Part shown: positions 37,601-50,184 of the stretch, piece by piece
Position numbering within the stretch: position 1 is the stretch's first letter
How the letters are laid out: each line of letters starts with the position of its first letter
Assembly (NCBI GenBank): GCA_033439795.1
Contig: JAUTDP010000007.1
Span: forward strand, 2,666,001-2,730,000
Direction of reading: 5' to 3'
Length of the DNA: 64,000 nucleotides
DNA from: Sordaria brevicollis
Lineage: Eukaryota > Ascomycota > Sordariomycetes > Sordariales > Sordariaceae
The notes under the pieces: model-generated
Databases searched by the model: none
Seen by the model: only the letters and a program-made list of their open reading frames with translations
Told to the model about the DNA's origin: nothing
Made by a program: the position numbers and the translations under genes

Positions 37601-40600
37601 GTTGCCAACAGAACAACGAAGGATGCTATCCAGTGTGCTGCCACGATGCCGCGACGAGGGGCACGCTTGTGTACGAGATTTTCGGGGAAGGAGGTTGCGG
37701 TAGCGAGATTGTATGGTTGTGGTATGGAAGCTTGGCATTGGATGGACTTGGCGGTTCCAGAAGCCCAGTGGCGTTCTCGAGCGGCTTCCACATCGCGATC
37801 ACAGTTTCTGAGGAGGAGAGGCGAACCAAGCGCAGACTGTCCAACAAAGCGAACAAAGCGAAGGGATAGATAAGATACCAAAGCGAAGTGACCGCGTGAT
37901 GGAGCCACATAGAGGTAATCTTGGATTCCAGCCATCCCGAGACAAGACGGTTTTGAAACAGCCAAACTCGGCATTACATAGAAGTCAAAACAGAAGGTGA
38001 ATAGAAGGATTCGGGAAGCTCAGTGCTCAGAAGCCGTGAGTGCAGAGTGAAAGAGCAGAAGTACGGTACCGATAAAGGGGGTGCGTATGTAGGGTCGCAT
38101 CGGCTACCGGACTGGAGGTGGCTGATATTGTGTGATAGCCTTGGTGTTTGGTTCATATAGTCCACCCAACATCTTTGTCGTGGTGATGGCAGTGTGCGGT
38201 GGATGAGACAGATGTCCAAACTCCAAACATCTTGGAAAGTCTTGAGTCGTTGCGGGATGGAGAGCGGGAGTTTGGCAGCGGCAGTTGTTCAGATCCGCAT
38301 CGGTTGAAGCCATCCATCATCAACCTAATACCGTGACTCCGTGGCCGACAATGCAGCACGGGTACCCACGGAAACCGAACAACTGGAACATGTTGGGACG
38401 TTTGTATGTACCAAGAAGGTTTCGAATCCAGTGACGGGAGGGTTGCATGAGAACGTCGCGTATTTGAGATGCAGCACCCAAAGCTCAAGTGGCGGGCCGA
38501 TTGCGGTGTCGTGGTGAACTAACGAGGTAGATGTCAGTGTATAGTAAAACTTTGGATCTTTGTGAAAGCTGAGGCGTCGTCGCGTCGTCAAGTTGCACAC
38601 CGTCGCAACTGTGTGATGACCGAGCGGATCGAACACTGCGATTCGGTAACCGGTGATGAAATTCTAGGCGTCCATGTGTGATAGGGAGAGGTTGGCTTAT
38701 CCAAGGAATGAGGCGCTGCCACTCAAAAACCAACACAAACCAGCTTCCCAAAGCAATCAATTGAATGATAGAAAGGGCATGAGGCTGAGAACAGTAAGGC
38801 CATGAGATAGATGTGTGTGATTGTGGAATGGAAAAAACTGACCGAGGAAGAAGGGAAGACCCACGCATCCATTTTGGGACGAGGTCGCCGATGGGGTGTC
38901 GATCGGCTGCACGAACCATCTTGGTGTTTCCAGAGTATCCACTAAGGAGGCTAGTCCCTAGCGCTAGTGCCAGATGCACCTCTTCGCACCGTACAAAAAG
39001 GGAAGGAGCCTGTGCGGGCAGTGGGGTCAGAGCTTCGAAGCTCCGAGTTTGTAGAAAGACGGGACGAACTGAGGTGATAGCTCTTCCACCAACAGCCAGT
39101 TCCCGATCGAATATCACCCAACAAGATGAGGGCCCTATTGCAAGATCCAAGTATTTCATGATTTCTGGGATTGCCACCTGGGTATGAGAATTGTCGAGCC
39201 AACGATTTTCTAATGTGATGTTGGTCCTACATCACGACTTCCGGACGTTTTCGTCGACAGCCAGCACCTGCAGGCCATCCCTTCCTTGAACATGCCATGT
39301 CGTGATGATATCACAGTCTTTATTGTCACCTACTTGGTGACCTCCTCCAGGTCCCTATTATCCCAATTACCACTGAATGGTATAGGGCAGTTGCAGTCTG
39401 TGTTACGGCGGGAAGTGCAGAGAAAAGCAGCCAAACATGGAACGGGAGGGTGTGCTACCACTACACACACTGAGTGTCAATTTCGCAGAGACCTACCTCT
39501 ACACTATCATGGCAAACTACCCTACACTCCCGTCAAAGAAGCTCAATGTAGTCGGTACCAACACCTTTTGCGTGATAGATCGCATTTGCATGTCGACAAG
39601 ACGCCCGTCTTCTCTTTCTACCAGGGCTACCATGCGCTAGCGGGTCTACCCCATATCCTGTAGACCTCACGGAGCACAAACCGAGCTGTTTCCCAGCTGA
39701 GACACCATCGGCCATCATCGTCATTCTTTTCATCATGATGGCGTTTTGGGGAAAGAAGAAAGAAGAGATTACCGGCGCTTCGGGAGACTGCAGGGAGCCA
39801 TTCAGCGAGTCTTCTTCTCCCTTGAGAAAATCTCTTTGTTATGCTACACGTGGAGATGACTGGCCCGAACCAGATGTGATGGCACTGGCTTCATAGACGA
39901 CCACGGATGGGCAATCTGGACAGTGTGACAAATTGCTATCCCATCTCGAGCCTATCCGTCAACTTCTCTGGCTCTTTTGGTGACGCCCCTGAAGCGTCCC
40001 TCCAACAAACCACACAGTCAGGAACATGGATGCGACATCGTCAGCACTTGGCGTTCCCCAGGGCGCCCCGTCGTCGACCCCGGCCGGTCCCTGCCCTCCA
40101 CTGTGACTGGACCCCGGCCTCCTGGGCCTGGTCCCATCAACAGGAAACATCGCCTCCTTGCGGCATCACAAGCGAACCACAACGGCCTTCGAATCAGATG
40201 GTCCCGAGTGCGCTTGGACTGTCAGTGTCCTCAACCTCGCTTTCTGATCCTACCTCGGGCGACGTGCAATCTGGGACATGTCCCCGCACTACCTTGCACT
40301 CTTGGCAGACTGTGGTCTTCAATGCTTCGCCATGGTTGGCTAAGATCACCAGAGAAAAAAGACTGAATGCGACCGCGACACTGGAACACCGAATGGGCAT
40401 GGCCGTACCGTCGGCCTAGTCCCCTCCATCCATCCCCAATGATGAAGGACTACGAGGCCCCCCCGTTCCCATGTTTTCCGCTCTACTCCGGCCCTGGTCA
40501 CAGAGCCCGGAAAGCCCTCTGTCTTGCCTGACTGAGCATGGCGTGCGGGCTTGGTGGTGTCCTACAGAAGAAGGGGACCACATCCAACACCACCTCAGAA

Positions 40601-41248
40601 CCCCCAAGGAGGGCCGAAAGGCAAAAAGGAAAAGAGAGGCCACACCATCTCAGCCCAGTTGCCCGTACATATGGGTGCTACCACCCACTGCCATCCACAT
40701 GGTGCTTGTTTTCTAAAAGTTCTCTTTTTGGTCCCCTTCTCCCCGTCCCCTCCTTTTGCACATCATGGCTGCTTGATCGCTCATGTTGATGCATTCCCTA
40801 CCTTGCAATTGAGTGATATCATCTTTTCAGTGTATTATATTTCCTTCTAAACCCACTATACTCCGTATTTGGTGCTCGATTCAGTCCTTGCCGGCAGAAC
40901 AACGTTTTCGATCACTCCTTTTTGCCAACATATCATCAACTGTTGTCCTCAGCCTATTCCATCTAGGCTCAGGGCACTTTCTCGACGACCTACTACTACC
41001 TATCCTCATACGCCACGAAGTCAGCCTCCAACTCGATCGCCTTTGTTCGCTCTTGTAGGGGTCACGTTCGACCTTTTGGACCACAAAGAAGTCCTCATAC
41101 ACCACCACTACTTGGTCAGCAACGGAGCGCAACCTCCCTTGGAGGAAGGGGAAGCATACCCGCCGGTAGTGGCCGGTTCATAAACAAGGGGAATTCCCAC
41201 CATCCTACAAGTGCGATCTAGGGACACAGGTTCAAGGGACACGACATC
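36124..41248. other. Intergenic, no supported gene; promoter and leader of 7TM gene at the right end
   Basis: ORFs up to 230 codons occur on the minus strand (37369-37974 and 38485-39177), but they run over or beside low-complexity DNA, including a 35-base A tract, show no domain and overlap ORFs on the other strand. A 170-codon plus ORF at 39907-40419 lies in the likely upstream region of the receptor gene and is not convincing. The last 800 bp before 41249 are CT-rich, as is common for fungal promoters and leaders. Confidence 0.5.
37564..37598. repeat. Poly-A tract, 35 bases
   Basis: Uninterrupted A run in intergenic DNA. It creates a spurious poly-Phe stretch in a minus-strand ORF. Confidence 0.9.
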
Positions 41249-43142
41249 ATGGCCAATGCGACAGGCCTTTGCCCCCCGCCGTTTCTAAACGAGCTTGCTT
41301 TTGACGATGGAGGGTGTAAGTTATTGGATCTGAAGCCCCATCATCACGGGTATCGCTGCTAACCTTGGGCCAGTTGTGGATGGAAGGTTATGCCAGGAGA
41401 TTCGCGGCACCGACATTAGGTGCTGTTTGCCATGCCCCATGACCGACTGGGCATATCCAGAAGAATTCAACACCTTGGGAGTTGTAGCACAATGGGTCGC
41501 GGTTGCTGGCACCGTCTGCTGTGTTTTTCTCCTGTTGTCCTGGATTGTCCTGCCCGTCGATAAGACTCACAGGCATTATCTAAGTCTGTGCCTGACCACG
41601 GCAGTTCTGTTCATGAACGTGAGTATTTGGCCGCTGAATTTTGCTGCTAGCTGGGACCTAAAGTGTTGACTTGACCCCCTCACAGCTCGGTTTCGTCATT
41701 CCTCTTGCCGCCCAGCCCGAAGAATGCTATGATGCGATCACGCCCCATTCGATGCAAACTAACTCCCCTTGCGCCGTGTCTGGGGCATTCTTGATATTTG
41801 GAGGTTGGGGAGGAGTGATGTGGGTGTTTCTGCGCTCGTTGTCGTTGCATCTGCAAATCTGCTGGCAGGTGGTCGTCGGACGTAACTTCATGTGGTTTTC
41901 CCTGGCGAGCGGTTGGGGAGTCCCCATCATTGGCATCGTCATGGCCCTCGTTTTCAGTGGAGTTTCTTTCCGATTTGGCTCGACCTGCCATATCAACCAC
42001 GAGAACAGCCTGGCGGATCTCTGGATCCCTCTGCTGATCTTTGCCGGCCTTACCATCTTCATCCAGTTTGCGACATTCGGTTATTGCATCAAGGTCTACT
42101 TGGCATCGCTTGCCGACAACAGCGCCTCAACCGAAAACTCGAACTTGCCTTCTTACACCAACAGCATCCGAACCATGACGCCCAAGCAGGCGTACAGACG
42201 TGTACGCCGAGTCATTCAACTTCAGTGGAGGGGGATTGCGATTGTTCTTATTATCGTCACCGACGTGGTTCTTTTCTCGGTCGTCTTTGTATTCCAGGAC
42301 AACACGGTTGAGTCCGTTAGGAGGGATCCAACCACTGCCCTCGAGTGGATTGCCTGTCTCGGGTTGAACGGCGGTGACAAGGCCAAGTGCCTCGACAAGG
42401 CCGGCCCACTGGTTGTCGATATGCCCACCGTCGGCGCAGTTTTGCTACTCCTCTCGGTAAAGCTACCAACCAACCACCCCTATTTTGCTACTAAGCTACG
42501 CATAGGACATACTAACCGTGTGCTTTCTAGATCAACGGCTTATGGCTTTTGTTCCTCCTCGGTCGATGGTCGATGGTGACAGGATGGCGCGACCTCCTGA
42601 TGACGGTTCCCAACAGGAACAAGCGAGAATTCGTCTCCGTCGATGCACGGATGGACGATCTCAAGAAAGACACACGTTCGTACGAGATGCTGTCCCGGGA
42701 AACTTCCGGGAAAACGATGGACGACTCAGTAACACCCTCCGCAGTGACTCCGATTTCGCCCACGTACAACGCGTATAACGCGTACAACATGCGGTCTCCC
42801 GTCGGCGGTAGCGGTCGTGAAGCTGGTGGTGACTACCGAAGCCCGTCCCTCAACAGGAATGCCCCAGGAGGAGGCACAGCTTCACCGGGCCCTCGCAACC
42901 ACCATGACACCGGCAGCCACTCGGGCCGGCGAACTCCCGATTACTTTGGTAGCACCGCACGCTACCACGCCCCAACACGGTCTTTCTCGAGCCCTCGCCC
43001 ACCACAGTCACCACCACCAACAGTGACGTGGGACGCGAGAGACACGTATGCTAGTAGGACCTCTCCGCTACCGGAGGAGGGGGGCGGGTATGGGCAGCAA
43101 GGAGGGTACGGTCAACAACCCTTGGGAATGAACAGGATATGA
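41249..43142 (+). CDS. Seven-transmembrane G-protein-coupled-receptor-like protein
   Basis: Four exons: 41249-41315, 41374-41618, 41686-42456 and 42531-43142, giving 564 residues; introns are 58, 67 and 74 bp, the last with a perfect TACTAAC branch site. A short Cys-rich extracellular N-terminus (C8, C29, C39, C40, C43) precedes seven hydrophobic segments near residues 59-82, 91-112, 135-160, 172-196, 214-243, 287-307 and 350-378. The loop after helix five carries RRVRRVIQLQWRG. The cytoplasmic tail of about 185 residues is rich in Ser, Pro, Gly, Tyr and Gln. It probably senses an external signal at the plasma membrane through a G protein. The subclass is uncertain; it might be one of the fungal classes named after secretin-like or MG00532-type receptors, but I cannot show this. 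Confidence 0.85.
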
Positions 43143-44969
43143 GATTAATGATGGACGGATGTTTATGGATGTTTTAAAGTTGAGAAGAGGAAAAGGGAAA
43201 ATGATACCACTTTCTTTCGTTTGCGTAAGATGAAATTTCCAACAAATAAAGTTAAATGATCACCACACAACAACACAGTTCACGTAGCTTGAATCCACGT
43301 CCCGTACCTTCCGCAAGTGGTTCCCTCGTCCACAGCGGTACATGCAGACTAGAAGGACTATGTACTTGGTCTGTCCGGTCAAGTCTCATTTGTTTTCTTT
43401 CAAGCAGGCCCGATAACTCTTTTTTTTATTCCGAATTCCCGTAATATCGCCAAGGAGTTGTACAAGGCGGCGAAGGTAGGTAGGTATGTAAGTCCTTCCC
43501 ACGCTTACGCCATGCATAACCGGACATCCATTGAAGACCGGTCGGTTATGGACCAATCACAGATTGCGTCAATCCGTTACGGTCGACAGAAATTCCGATA
43601 CTTGTGCAGTCCTTATAAACTTTTAACTCGCCATTATGATGCATCAGTTGATGATGACATGGGACGGAAGAGGCGGGATCGGAAGGATGATCCTCAACCT
43701 TTCAACATTAAAGTCTTTTGTCATACCCAGGTTTTTACTCCCTGAAGCTTACTGGTGCTGACTTCCTCGGGAGACGGGGTCTGGACTAGAGGGAGCTCTG
43801 AGCGGGGGGGAGTAAAAGTTGATCAAGTATCCGAAAGTCTAGAATACTTAATACTCTATCATATTCCTCCATGTGGGAGGCGAGTCATTTGCACAGAACG
43901 CAGCATCTCTCATCTAGGTGGAGTACTCTGTACAGTAGTACAGTTAAGGAGAATCTCCAGTCAAGACGGAATGACCGGAAACGGGTGGGCGGGACGGGAC
44001 GTGACGTGCGGAGCCTCCCCGGAAGTAATTGATCTAGTGGATCATTCAGCGGGGCCCCGGGTACCGGCCTGAAGTCTGGACCCCGGTAGACTCTAGAGGT
44101 GTACTGTATGCTTGACAGGCGAAGATCCGGTACGTAGCCGGAGAAATACCACGCGTGGGAGGATCGGCAGATACATTGATCGATGTTTGTGCTATCACGC
44201 AGGTTAGTTAAGGTGCGTCAAGTGTTCTGAGGTGAAATGATATGAGCTTCTCGGTTGATGCAAAGCAGTCAAAGTCCGAAGTCCGAAGACAGTTGGGTCG
44301 AGTGTTCTTGCTCGAAGAACGAGGGGTTTTGTCAGATCTTTGACGCATGGTTCTTTCCGGATTTCAGATGTCCAGGTTGATAACTTCCTCTGGTTCTTCA
44401 CATTCGCGGAAAAGTACTCTGAATGTTGTTCAGTTTTCGAAGGATGGGAAGCAACCCAAGGCATGATCAGAGGTACTAGAGGAAGCAGCTCTTGATGGCG
44501 CTCAGTCGCATTTGACTTGGCTGGGATTGCCCTGCCTCCTTCATACCATGATGGAGGGACACTTGGTTTGAGTTGCTTCCAGTGACGCAGGGAGAAAGTA
44601 ATTCTTCTTCGACTGTATGGCATATCCGGCTCGATTGCATCAGTGCCGCGCTTCAACAACTCTCGTGCATTTGGCCAGTCAATACTTATGCACATTATTA
44701 GAGAGCACCGATGACAAGCATTACATTCTTTGCTTCGTCAGCATCGCCTATCCTGGGATTTTGAGTCAGAAAAGGCATCGACACAGATCCTAGCCATTCG
44801 TTATATCAGTGCAGACGAAGTAGTTTTATGTATCTCGGATTTCGCCAACTTATCTTTGTCGGCTGGTTCCCCTTCGTTCATTTCACATATCTTTGCTAAT
44901 AAAGCAAACATGGCTATGGCCTTTACTTCTGACGCATCATATCTGCAGCGGAGATAGCAAACCGATCAG
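43143..44969. other. Intergenic between receptor and GH5 gene
   Basis: Contains the receptor's 3' end and the GH5 promoter. A minus-strand ORF at 44204-44695 (163 codons) has fairly protein-like text, but no motif, partner exon or convincing start was found. It could be a gene relic. Confidence 0.5.
43245..43250 (+). terminator. Candidate poly(A) signal AATAAA
   Basis: AATAAA about 100 bp after the receptor stop codon, in an A-rich 3' flank. The position is right for a polyadenylation signal; fungal signals are degenerate, so this is suggestive only. Confidence 0.35.
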
Positions 44970-46397
44970 ATGACGCCGAAAGAACCCGAACCGGAACCCC
45001 AAACCGATGGCACGGGTATTGGCACTATTGGCTGCCGTAGCGGTTACCACCACCCCGTGCTTCCACTGGTAGCAAACCATCTCCCTTCCACCCACATCGG
45101 TTCTCGCGTTTGCCGACGCCGACTAATCTCACTTCTGCCAAAGACAAAAATCGGCCGGATGATCTTCCTGGTCTCAATCTTACTGGTGGGCTTCCTCCTC
45201 CGCTACTTGTGGAAAGCCGAAGCGGCCCTCGGCACGCCTTGGATACCGGACGACAGCTCCCTCGCCTTCAGCCAACGACCGCTGTCCCCACCAGCCAACG
45301 ACACTTTCCTGTCCTCGAGCAGCTACAAACTTCCTCTGCAAACCAAGGGCCGCGACATTGTGGACCAGAATGGCAGACGCTTCAAGCTCTCGTCCGTCAA
45401 CTGGTACGGCGCCAGCGACGAGCTCTTCATCCCGGGCGGACTAGACGTGCAGCACCGCGACACGATCGCCCAGACAATCCGCTCGCTCGGCTTCAACAGC
45501 GTGCGCATGCCGTACAGCGACGAGATGGTCATTTCCAACCCAGAAGTGCCGCTGCATCTCCTTTCGGCGAACCGCGATCTGGTGGGGAAGCGCGCCCTGG
45601 ACGTATTTGAGGCGACGGTGACGGCCTTGACGGACGCCGGAATAGCCGTTATTGTCAACAACCACATCACTACGGCAAGGTGGTGCTGCGACGGCGACCC
45701 GTGCGATGCCGGCTGGGCAAACGATTATCTTCCTGGACAGCTGTGCCGGGTACGGCAGACAGAGGCGCAATGGATTGAGCACTGGGAGACGCTGATGGCT
45801 CGGTTTGTCGACAATCCGCTCGTTATCGGGGCTGATCTGCGCAACGAGGTGCGCGGGCTCTGGGGCACTATGCCGTGGGCAAAATGGGCCGCGGCGGCAG
45901 AGCGGGCGGGCAACGTCTTGCTGGGGATGAATCCGGACTGGCTGATCATCGTGGGCGGAACGGAGTCGGGAAACGACCTGACGGGCGTCGGACGTCGGCC
46001 GGTCAAGCTCGACGTGGAGAACAGGGTGGTGTATTCAGCCCACGTCTACTCATGGAGCGGTTGGGGAAGCGCGGGAGGAAGGTATTGTAAGCGCACGTAT
46101 CCCTCCTTCGTGAAGGCTATGCGTAAGAACTGGGCATATCTGGTGGAAGAGGATGTGGCGCCTGTTTGGATCGGAGAGTTTGGAGCGCCCGACCGTCCCA
46201 GCGTCGGTGATGCGAACTATTGGCTGAATCTCCTCAAATACCTCAAGGAAATCAATGCCGATTTTGGATATTGGGCCATCAACCCGCGCAAGCCGAAAGG
46301 GAATGCGAAGGAGTCATACTCGCTCGTGGGAGATGATTGGGTGACGCCGGTGCTGGACTATCGTATGAAGGACATGACGGAGCTCATGAGGCAATGA
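44970..46397 (+). CDS. Membrane-anchored glycoside hydrolase family 5 (cellulase-like)
   Basis: Single exon, 475 residues. About 63 N-terminal, largely basic residues are followed by a hydrophobic anchor (64-80, MIFLVSILLVGFLLRYLW), then the catalytic domain. The predicted acid/base is E293 in GADLRNEVRG and the nucleophile E403 in VWIGEFGAPD; NWYGASDE and NSVRMPYSDEM mark the beta-strands before them. The layout is a type II signal anchor with the enzyme outside the cytosol. If translation starts instead at M64 (45159), the same segment would act as a secretory signal peptide. Family 5 enzymes cleave beta-glucans, mannans or glycolipids; the subfamily and substrate are not clear here. Two vicinal Cys (WCCDGDPCD) may form disulfides. 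Confidence 0.85.
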   Translation: MTPKEPEPEPQTDGTGIGTIGCRSGYHHPVLPLVANHLPSTHIGSRVCRRRLISLLPKTKIGRMIFLVSILLVGFLLRYLWKAEAALGTPWIPDDSSLAFSQRPLSPPANDTFLSSSSYKLPLQTKGRDIVDQNGRRFKLSSVNWYGASDELFIPGGLDVQHRDTIAQTIRSLGFNSVRMPYSDEMVISNPEVPLHLLSANRDLVGKRALDVFEATVTALTDAGIAVIVNNHITTARWCCDGDPCDAGWANDYLPGQLCRVRQTEAQWIEHWETLMARFVDNPLVIGADLRNEVRGLWGTMPWAKWAAAAERAGNVLLGMNPDWLIIVGGTESGNDLTGVGRRPVKLDVENRVVYSAHVYSWSGWGSAGGRYCKRTYPSFVKAMRKNWAYLVEEDVAPVWIGEFGAPDRPSVGDANYWLNLLKYLKEINADFGYWAINPRKPKGNAKESYSLVGDDWVTPVLDYRMKDMTELMRQ

Positions 46398-47394
46398 TGT
46401 CGGTAATTGTTCTATCTTGGCCGGGATAGTTGACGGATTGCTGGATGGTGTTTTGGAAGTGTTCAATATCGCGTTAGATGGAAAGCGTTAAAGGATGTAT
46501 GTAGCATAGTCTGGATGAACAAAGCGAATACACTGCAGTTACACTCAATGATCGGGTCTGCGGTGCTGCACGCTCGTTGCGTTTTGTCCAGTCTGAAGAA
46601 TATTGAGAGGCTGGCTTAAATTATGTAGAAGACGGGAAGTCCCGAATGATAGGTATGTGACCGTGCCGAAAGAGTAAAAGTGGTGTGCGTCCGGCCGGCA
46701 TAGCCGACGACGGTGGAGCTCGGAGGATCGTCCGCGACCTGGGTCACAACACAGATCAAGTACCCCGCACCGCCCACCTAAATGATAAGACGCTACCTGT
46801 ACAGATAGCAGAGCGCACTGCTATATTTGGCCAATGCTGTCACTTCCCACTGTTAGTGACTCTGGTACTCCGAGTCTTCATCTCACCAAATCGCCCTTCG
46901 AGTTTTGCAGCGCCAGCGACCGACAACAAACTTCACCCGCACTGGTGACGACAATCACTACCAGTAGCCGATAAGGTGGGTAACTCGTGCCCATCTTGGA
47001 TTTTCCATTTGCACGGCCATCGATGAGGTCCAGCCTGCGACTTCCAGCTTGCACCAACGAAACTCTCACGTCTACCTCTAGACTCTTTCCCGAACTTTCA
47101 CCCACCCTCCGAATCACATCGGAGCGTGCTTGCTCTATCTATGTTCCCCTTGAGGAGTTCAAGGCCACGCAATGTCCATTCCAGTCCACGTCGACTTCAA
47201 AGACTGAGGATTTCCCAACTGACTGTCATTTTTCCCGCCGAGTATCATAGTCCCCTCACATCATATTATCACCGTCATCGCGGCCATTGATCACCTTTCC
47301 TGTTATTTTCACCGTCATCGACAACAACACCTGGGAATGCTTGATGAAGCTGTCACATATTTAATACATCAACTATTTACTATAACATTAGCCC
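46398..47394. other. Intergenic, no gene seen
   Basis: 3' flank of the GH5 gene and promoter of the Crt10-like gene. One TACCTCTAG copy at 47073. No ORF with support. Confidence 0.6.
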
Positions 47395-50184
47395 ATGATG
47401 GAGCCGCCAGCGGGAAACGACGGTACCTACTTTTACGACTCGGACAATAGCTTTGACGGCAGCAAGCTCGAAAAAGAGTACCCTTACTATGATGACATCC
47501 TCGATGTCAGCCGCCTTTGTTATGTCCAGACTGCAGAAACCCGGGTAAGTTCATGGAGAAAAACAGCCAGCCCTCCTGGAATATTCGCCCAACAACCCGA
47601 CCCTCGGGAGGTCCTTCATAAGTTTCCCCAATTTCCATTGCTGATCATTGGCGTTGCACAGTTTGGCTCTGATATCGGGCCGGAAATCAAAACCTTCATC
47701 TACGGCCCGATAGATAGCATGTATGAGTTTGTGGGTGACGGCGACTCGGATGACGAACTCCAGGCTCCGATGGATGATTGGTTGGCCCAGCTCCAAATCT
47801 TGGCTGTGGGAGAATTTCAGGACTTCGAATTGCCTAATGGGTGGATGCCTGAGCTTCCCGCTTCCGGCGCCGACGTTATCATGCCTCTTCCTTCTCCCCC
47901 TGGGGCAGTGGTCTCTCCATTACTGAACAATATGACTGACAATGTAGAACCGGTGCAACAGCAGGTCCAGCAAGGGCAAATACAGCTCCAGCCCCAGGAG
48001 GCATTGCAAGAGGTGGCACTACAGTTCTGGGCACAAGCAGACCAGTCTCTCCAAGACCATGTCCAGCATACACTCCCTGTCGATCAGGGACATGAAAGGT
48101 TTCCACGAGCCCAGAGATTGCGATTGAACCTGACCGCGCTGTCACAGAAATATAACGTGCGTATATATCCCACACATAGCAGTGGAGCGCACCTGTTAAT
48201 ACCAGACACAGCTTTACTTCGCGTCTTACCAGAACGAGATACACGTTTTCGTCCCCCGGAAGGTCCCGAATATTCTCTCTAAACCCTGTTTGGTGCTCAA
48301 ACCCAAGAAGCTTAAGACCCGACCACCCGTCATACCGGCTATTGACCCGTTGTTTGGCCACCAGATAAATCACCTCATGATCGGAAACTTGGGCCACCTA
48401 GAGGTCCTCTTTTTTGCTTTTGATGATGGCGATGTTGGGGCCTACTACACGCACACAATTGCCGACTGCATCCTATCGGCAAAGCAAGAAAAGGGAGATA
48501 AACACAAACGTCTCCCCCACTCAACGCGAGTTAAAGAGTTTTTCCATGAAAATGTGGGATCCTCCGCCTGGGGGCTTGCCATTCATGAAGAATCACGCCT
48601 GCTTGCCGTGAGCTCAAACAAGGCAGAAGTCACAGTGTTTGCATTCGCGCTCCGCCAAGATCAACCGCAAAATTTGGGAAACGACGATGCATTATTATAC
48701 GATTCGTCTCCTCAGGTCTGGCCAGGCCAGACAGCTTTCGCCCTGGAAAGAGACTTTCGGACTCGGACTAGGACGTGGAAGATCATTTTACCTCTTGAAA
48801 CCTATGGAAGTAACATTCCAAACATATCCTTCTGCGATGATGAGCAAGACCGTGCGGAGTTCGTGGTCGCTCAGGATATAACGCAGAGGACATGGATACT
48901 TGACATATGGCGGATAGGGCATCCCCCAGTTGAAATCTGGCATGAGACAAACAAGATGAACTATGTTAGTTCACATAAGTGAGTTTGGAATCATCTTTCC
49001 ATTTCCTTATTTTCCTTCGCTTTCTCTTTCTATTGCTCTCTCTTTCGGTAGAATGAACTGTTTCGACTGACTTTGAGTCTTCTAGTGTTGGTTGGGGTGT
49101 TATGGTTTTGCCTGATAAGTGCTTCAAGGAAACAGCATCTTTGCACGAGTGCTTTGGTCTTCCGCCTGAAAAGATCTCAGGTTCGACGTTGAACATGGGG
49201 CAGATTTGGCTAGACACCACCTTTAGGCTCCACTACGTGCCGGGTCTGGCACATCCTCACACGGAATACCTCCCTCGGCCCCATAGTCCCTCATTCATTG
49301 ACCGGTACCAACATACTGGGCTCCCCATGGAAGAGGACATGGATGGAGAAAGCGCAGCGGACGAAGAGATGGACAGTTCAGATGCGGCTAGAACATGGAC
49401 CAACACTCGTTTTGGGCCGGTCACTCGGCGGATACTGATCGAACGCTTTGGATTTCGCAGGGGTCCTCATGCTCCTTGGGAGTCATTGGATGATACCAAC
49501 GATGGCATTCACCTGGCCCAGTTCATCGTACCGAAGTATGCGTATTTTCCAGATGCAACCTGCGCTAGGTTTGAACCGTTTAAGCGCTGGTTGACCACTT
49601 CCATATCGATCGCACAATGCGAGTCGTTTTCGCGTTATGCGAAGAGAAATATCTCAATATTGCTTACGTCTACAACAGATGTCTGCCTATTACATCTGGA
49701 TCCTACAAGTACGCCTCAGCTTTGTAGGAAGGTCCTCCCGTATCACAACCACCATAACCGGCATCAATCACCATATGACCTCCACCGAGTCTACTCGCAG
49801 CGTATTGGCATGCTTCTCCACGTACCGGAGCTCAACCTCGTGGTCCTTGGGTCACTCTGCGGTCGCGTTGCTTTGTTGCGCTTGACGAAGACAGCAAAGC
49901 TTTTTTACGGCGCCCCTGTACGTCGCGGATTCCGCGTGGAAATGATTTTGCCACGCCGGCTGGAAGAGGACAAACGAATGCGCCCGTGGTGTACTCTCCA
50001 TGGCATTGCCATCTCCCCTGTGCCTCACCCAAGGTCCAGGGACATATCGTTGCATCCAGAGGGCGAGGAAAGACGGCGGCCGGCGCTGAAAAAGTGGAGG
50101 CTGGTACTGCATTATCTGGACCATACGATCTTAACATATATCATTACCGAATCTAAGGACAACGACAGCTTACTCGTTGTTTGA
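47395..50184 (+). CDS. CRT10: Crt10-like protein
   Basis: Proposed exons: 47395-47544, 47662-48156, 48212-48978 and 49086-50184, giving 836 residues. The second and third introns (55 and 107 bp) are required by frame; the first (117 bp) is in frame and free of stops, so it may be retained (875 residues). Motifs recalled from the fungal Crt10 family are LTALSQKYN joined to LYFASYQNEIHVFVPRK, then LFGHQINHLMIGNLGH, FDDGDVGAYYT, FFHENVGSSAWGLAIHEESR and LLAVSSNKAEVTVFAF. A Gln-rich segment lies in the second exon. Yeast Crt10 was found as a regulator of ribonucleotide reductase transcription; these proteins look like beta-propeller-type scaffolds. The molecular role in filamentous fungi is not known. 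The start could also be the second Met. Confidence 0.78.

Noticed and set aside
37369..37974. 201-codon minus-strand ORF
   Set aside because: It runs through the poly-A tract as poly-Phe and has no recognisable content.
38485..39177. 230-codon minus-strand ORF
   Set aside because: No domain, no plausible splice partners, and equally long ORFs on the other strand.
44204..44695. 163-codon minus-strand ORF, possible gene relic
   Set aside because: The text is protein-like but no family, promoter or adjoining exon could be found. Left open as a possible relic.
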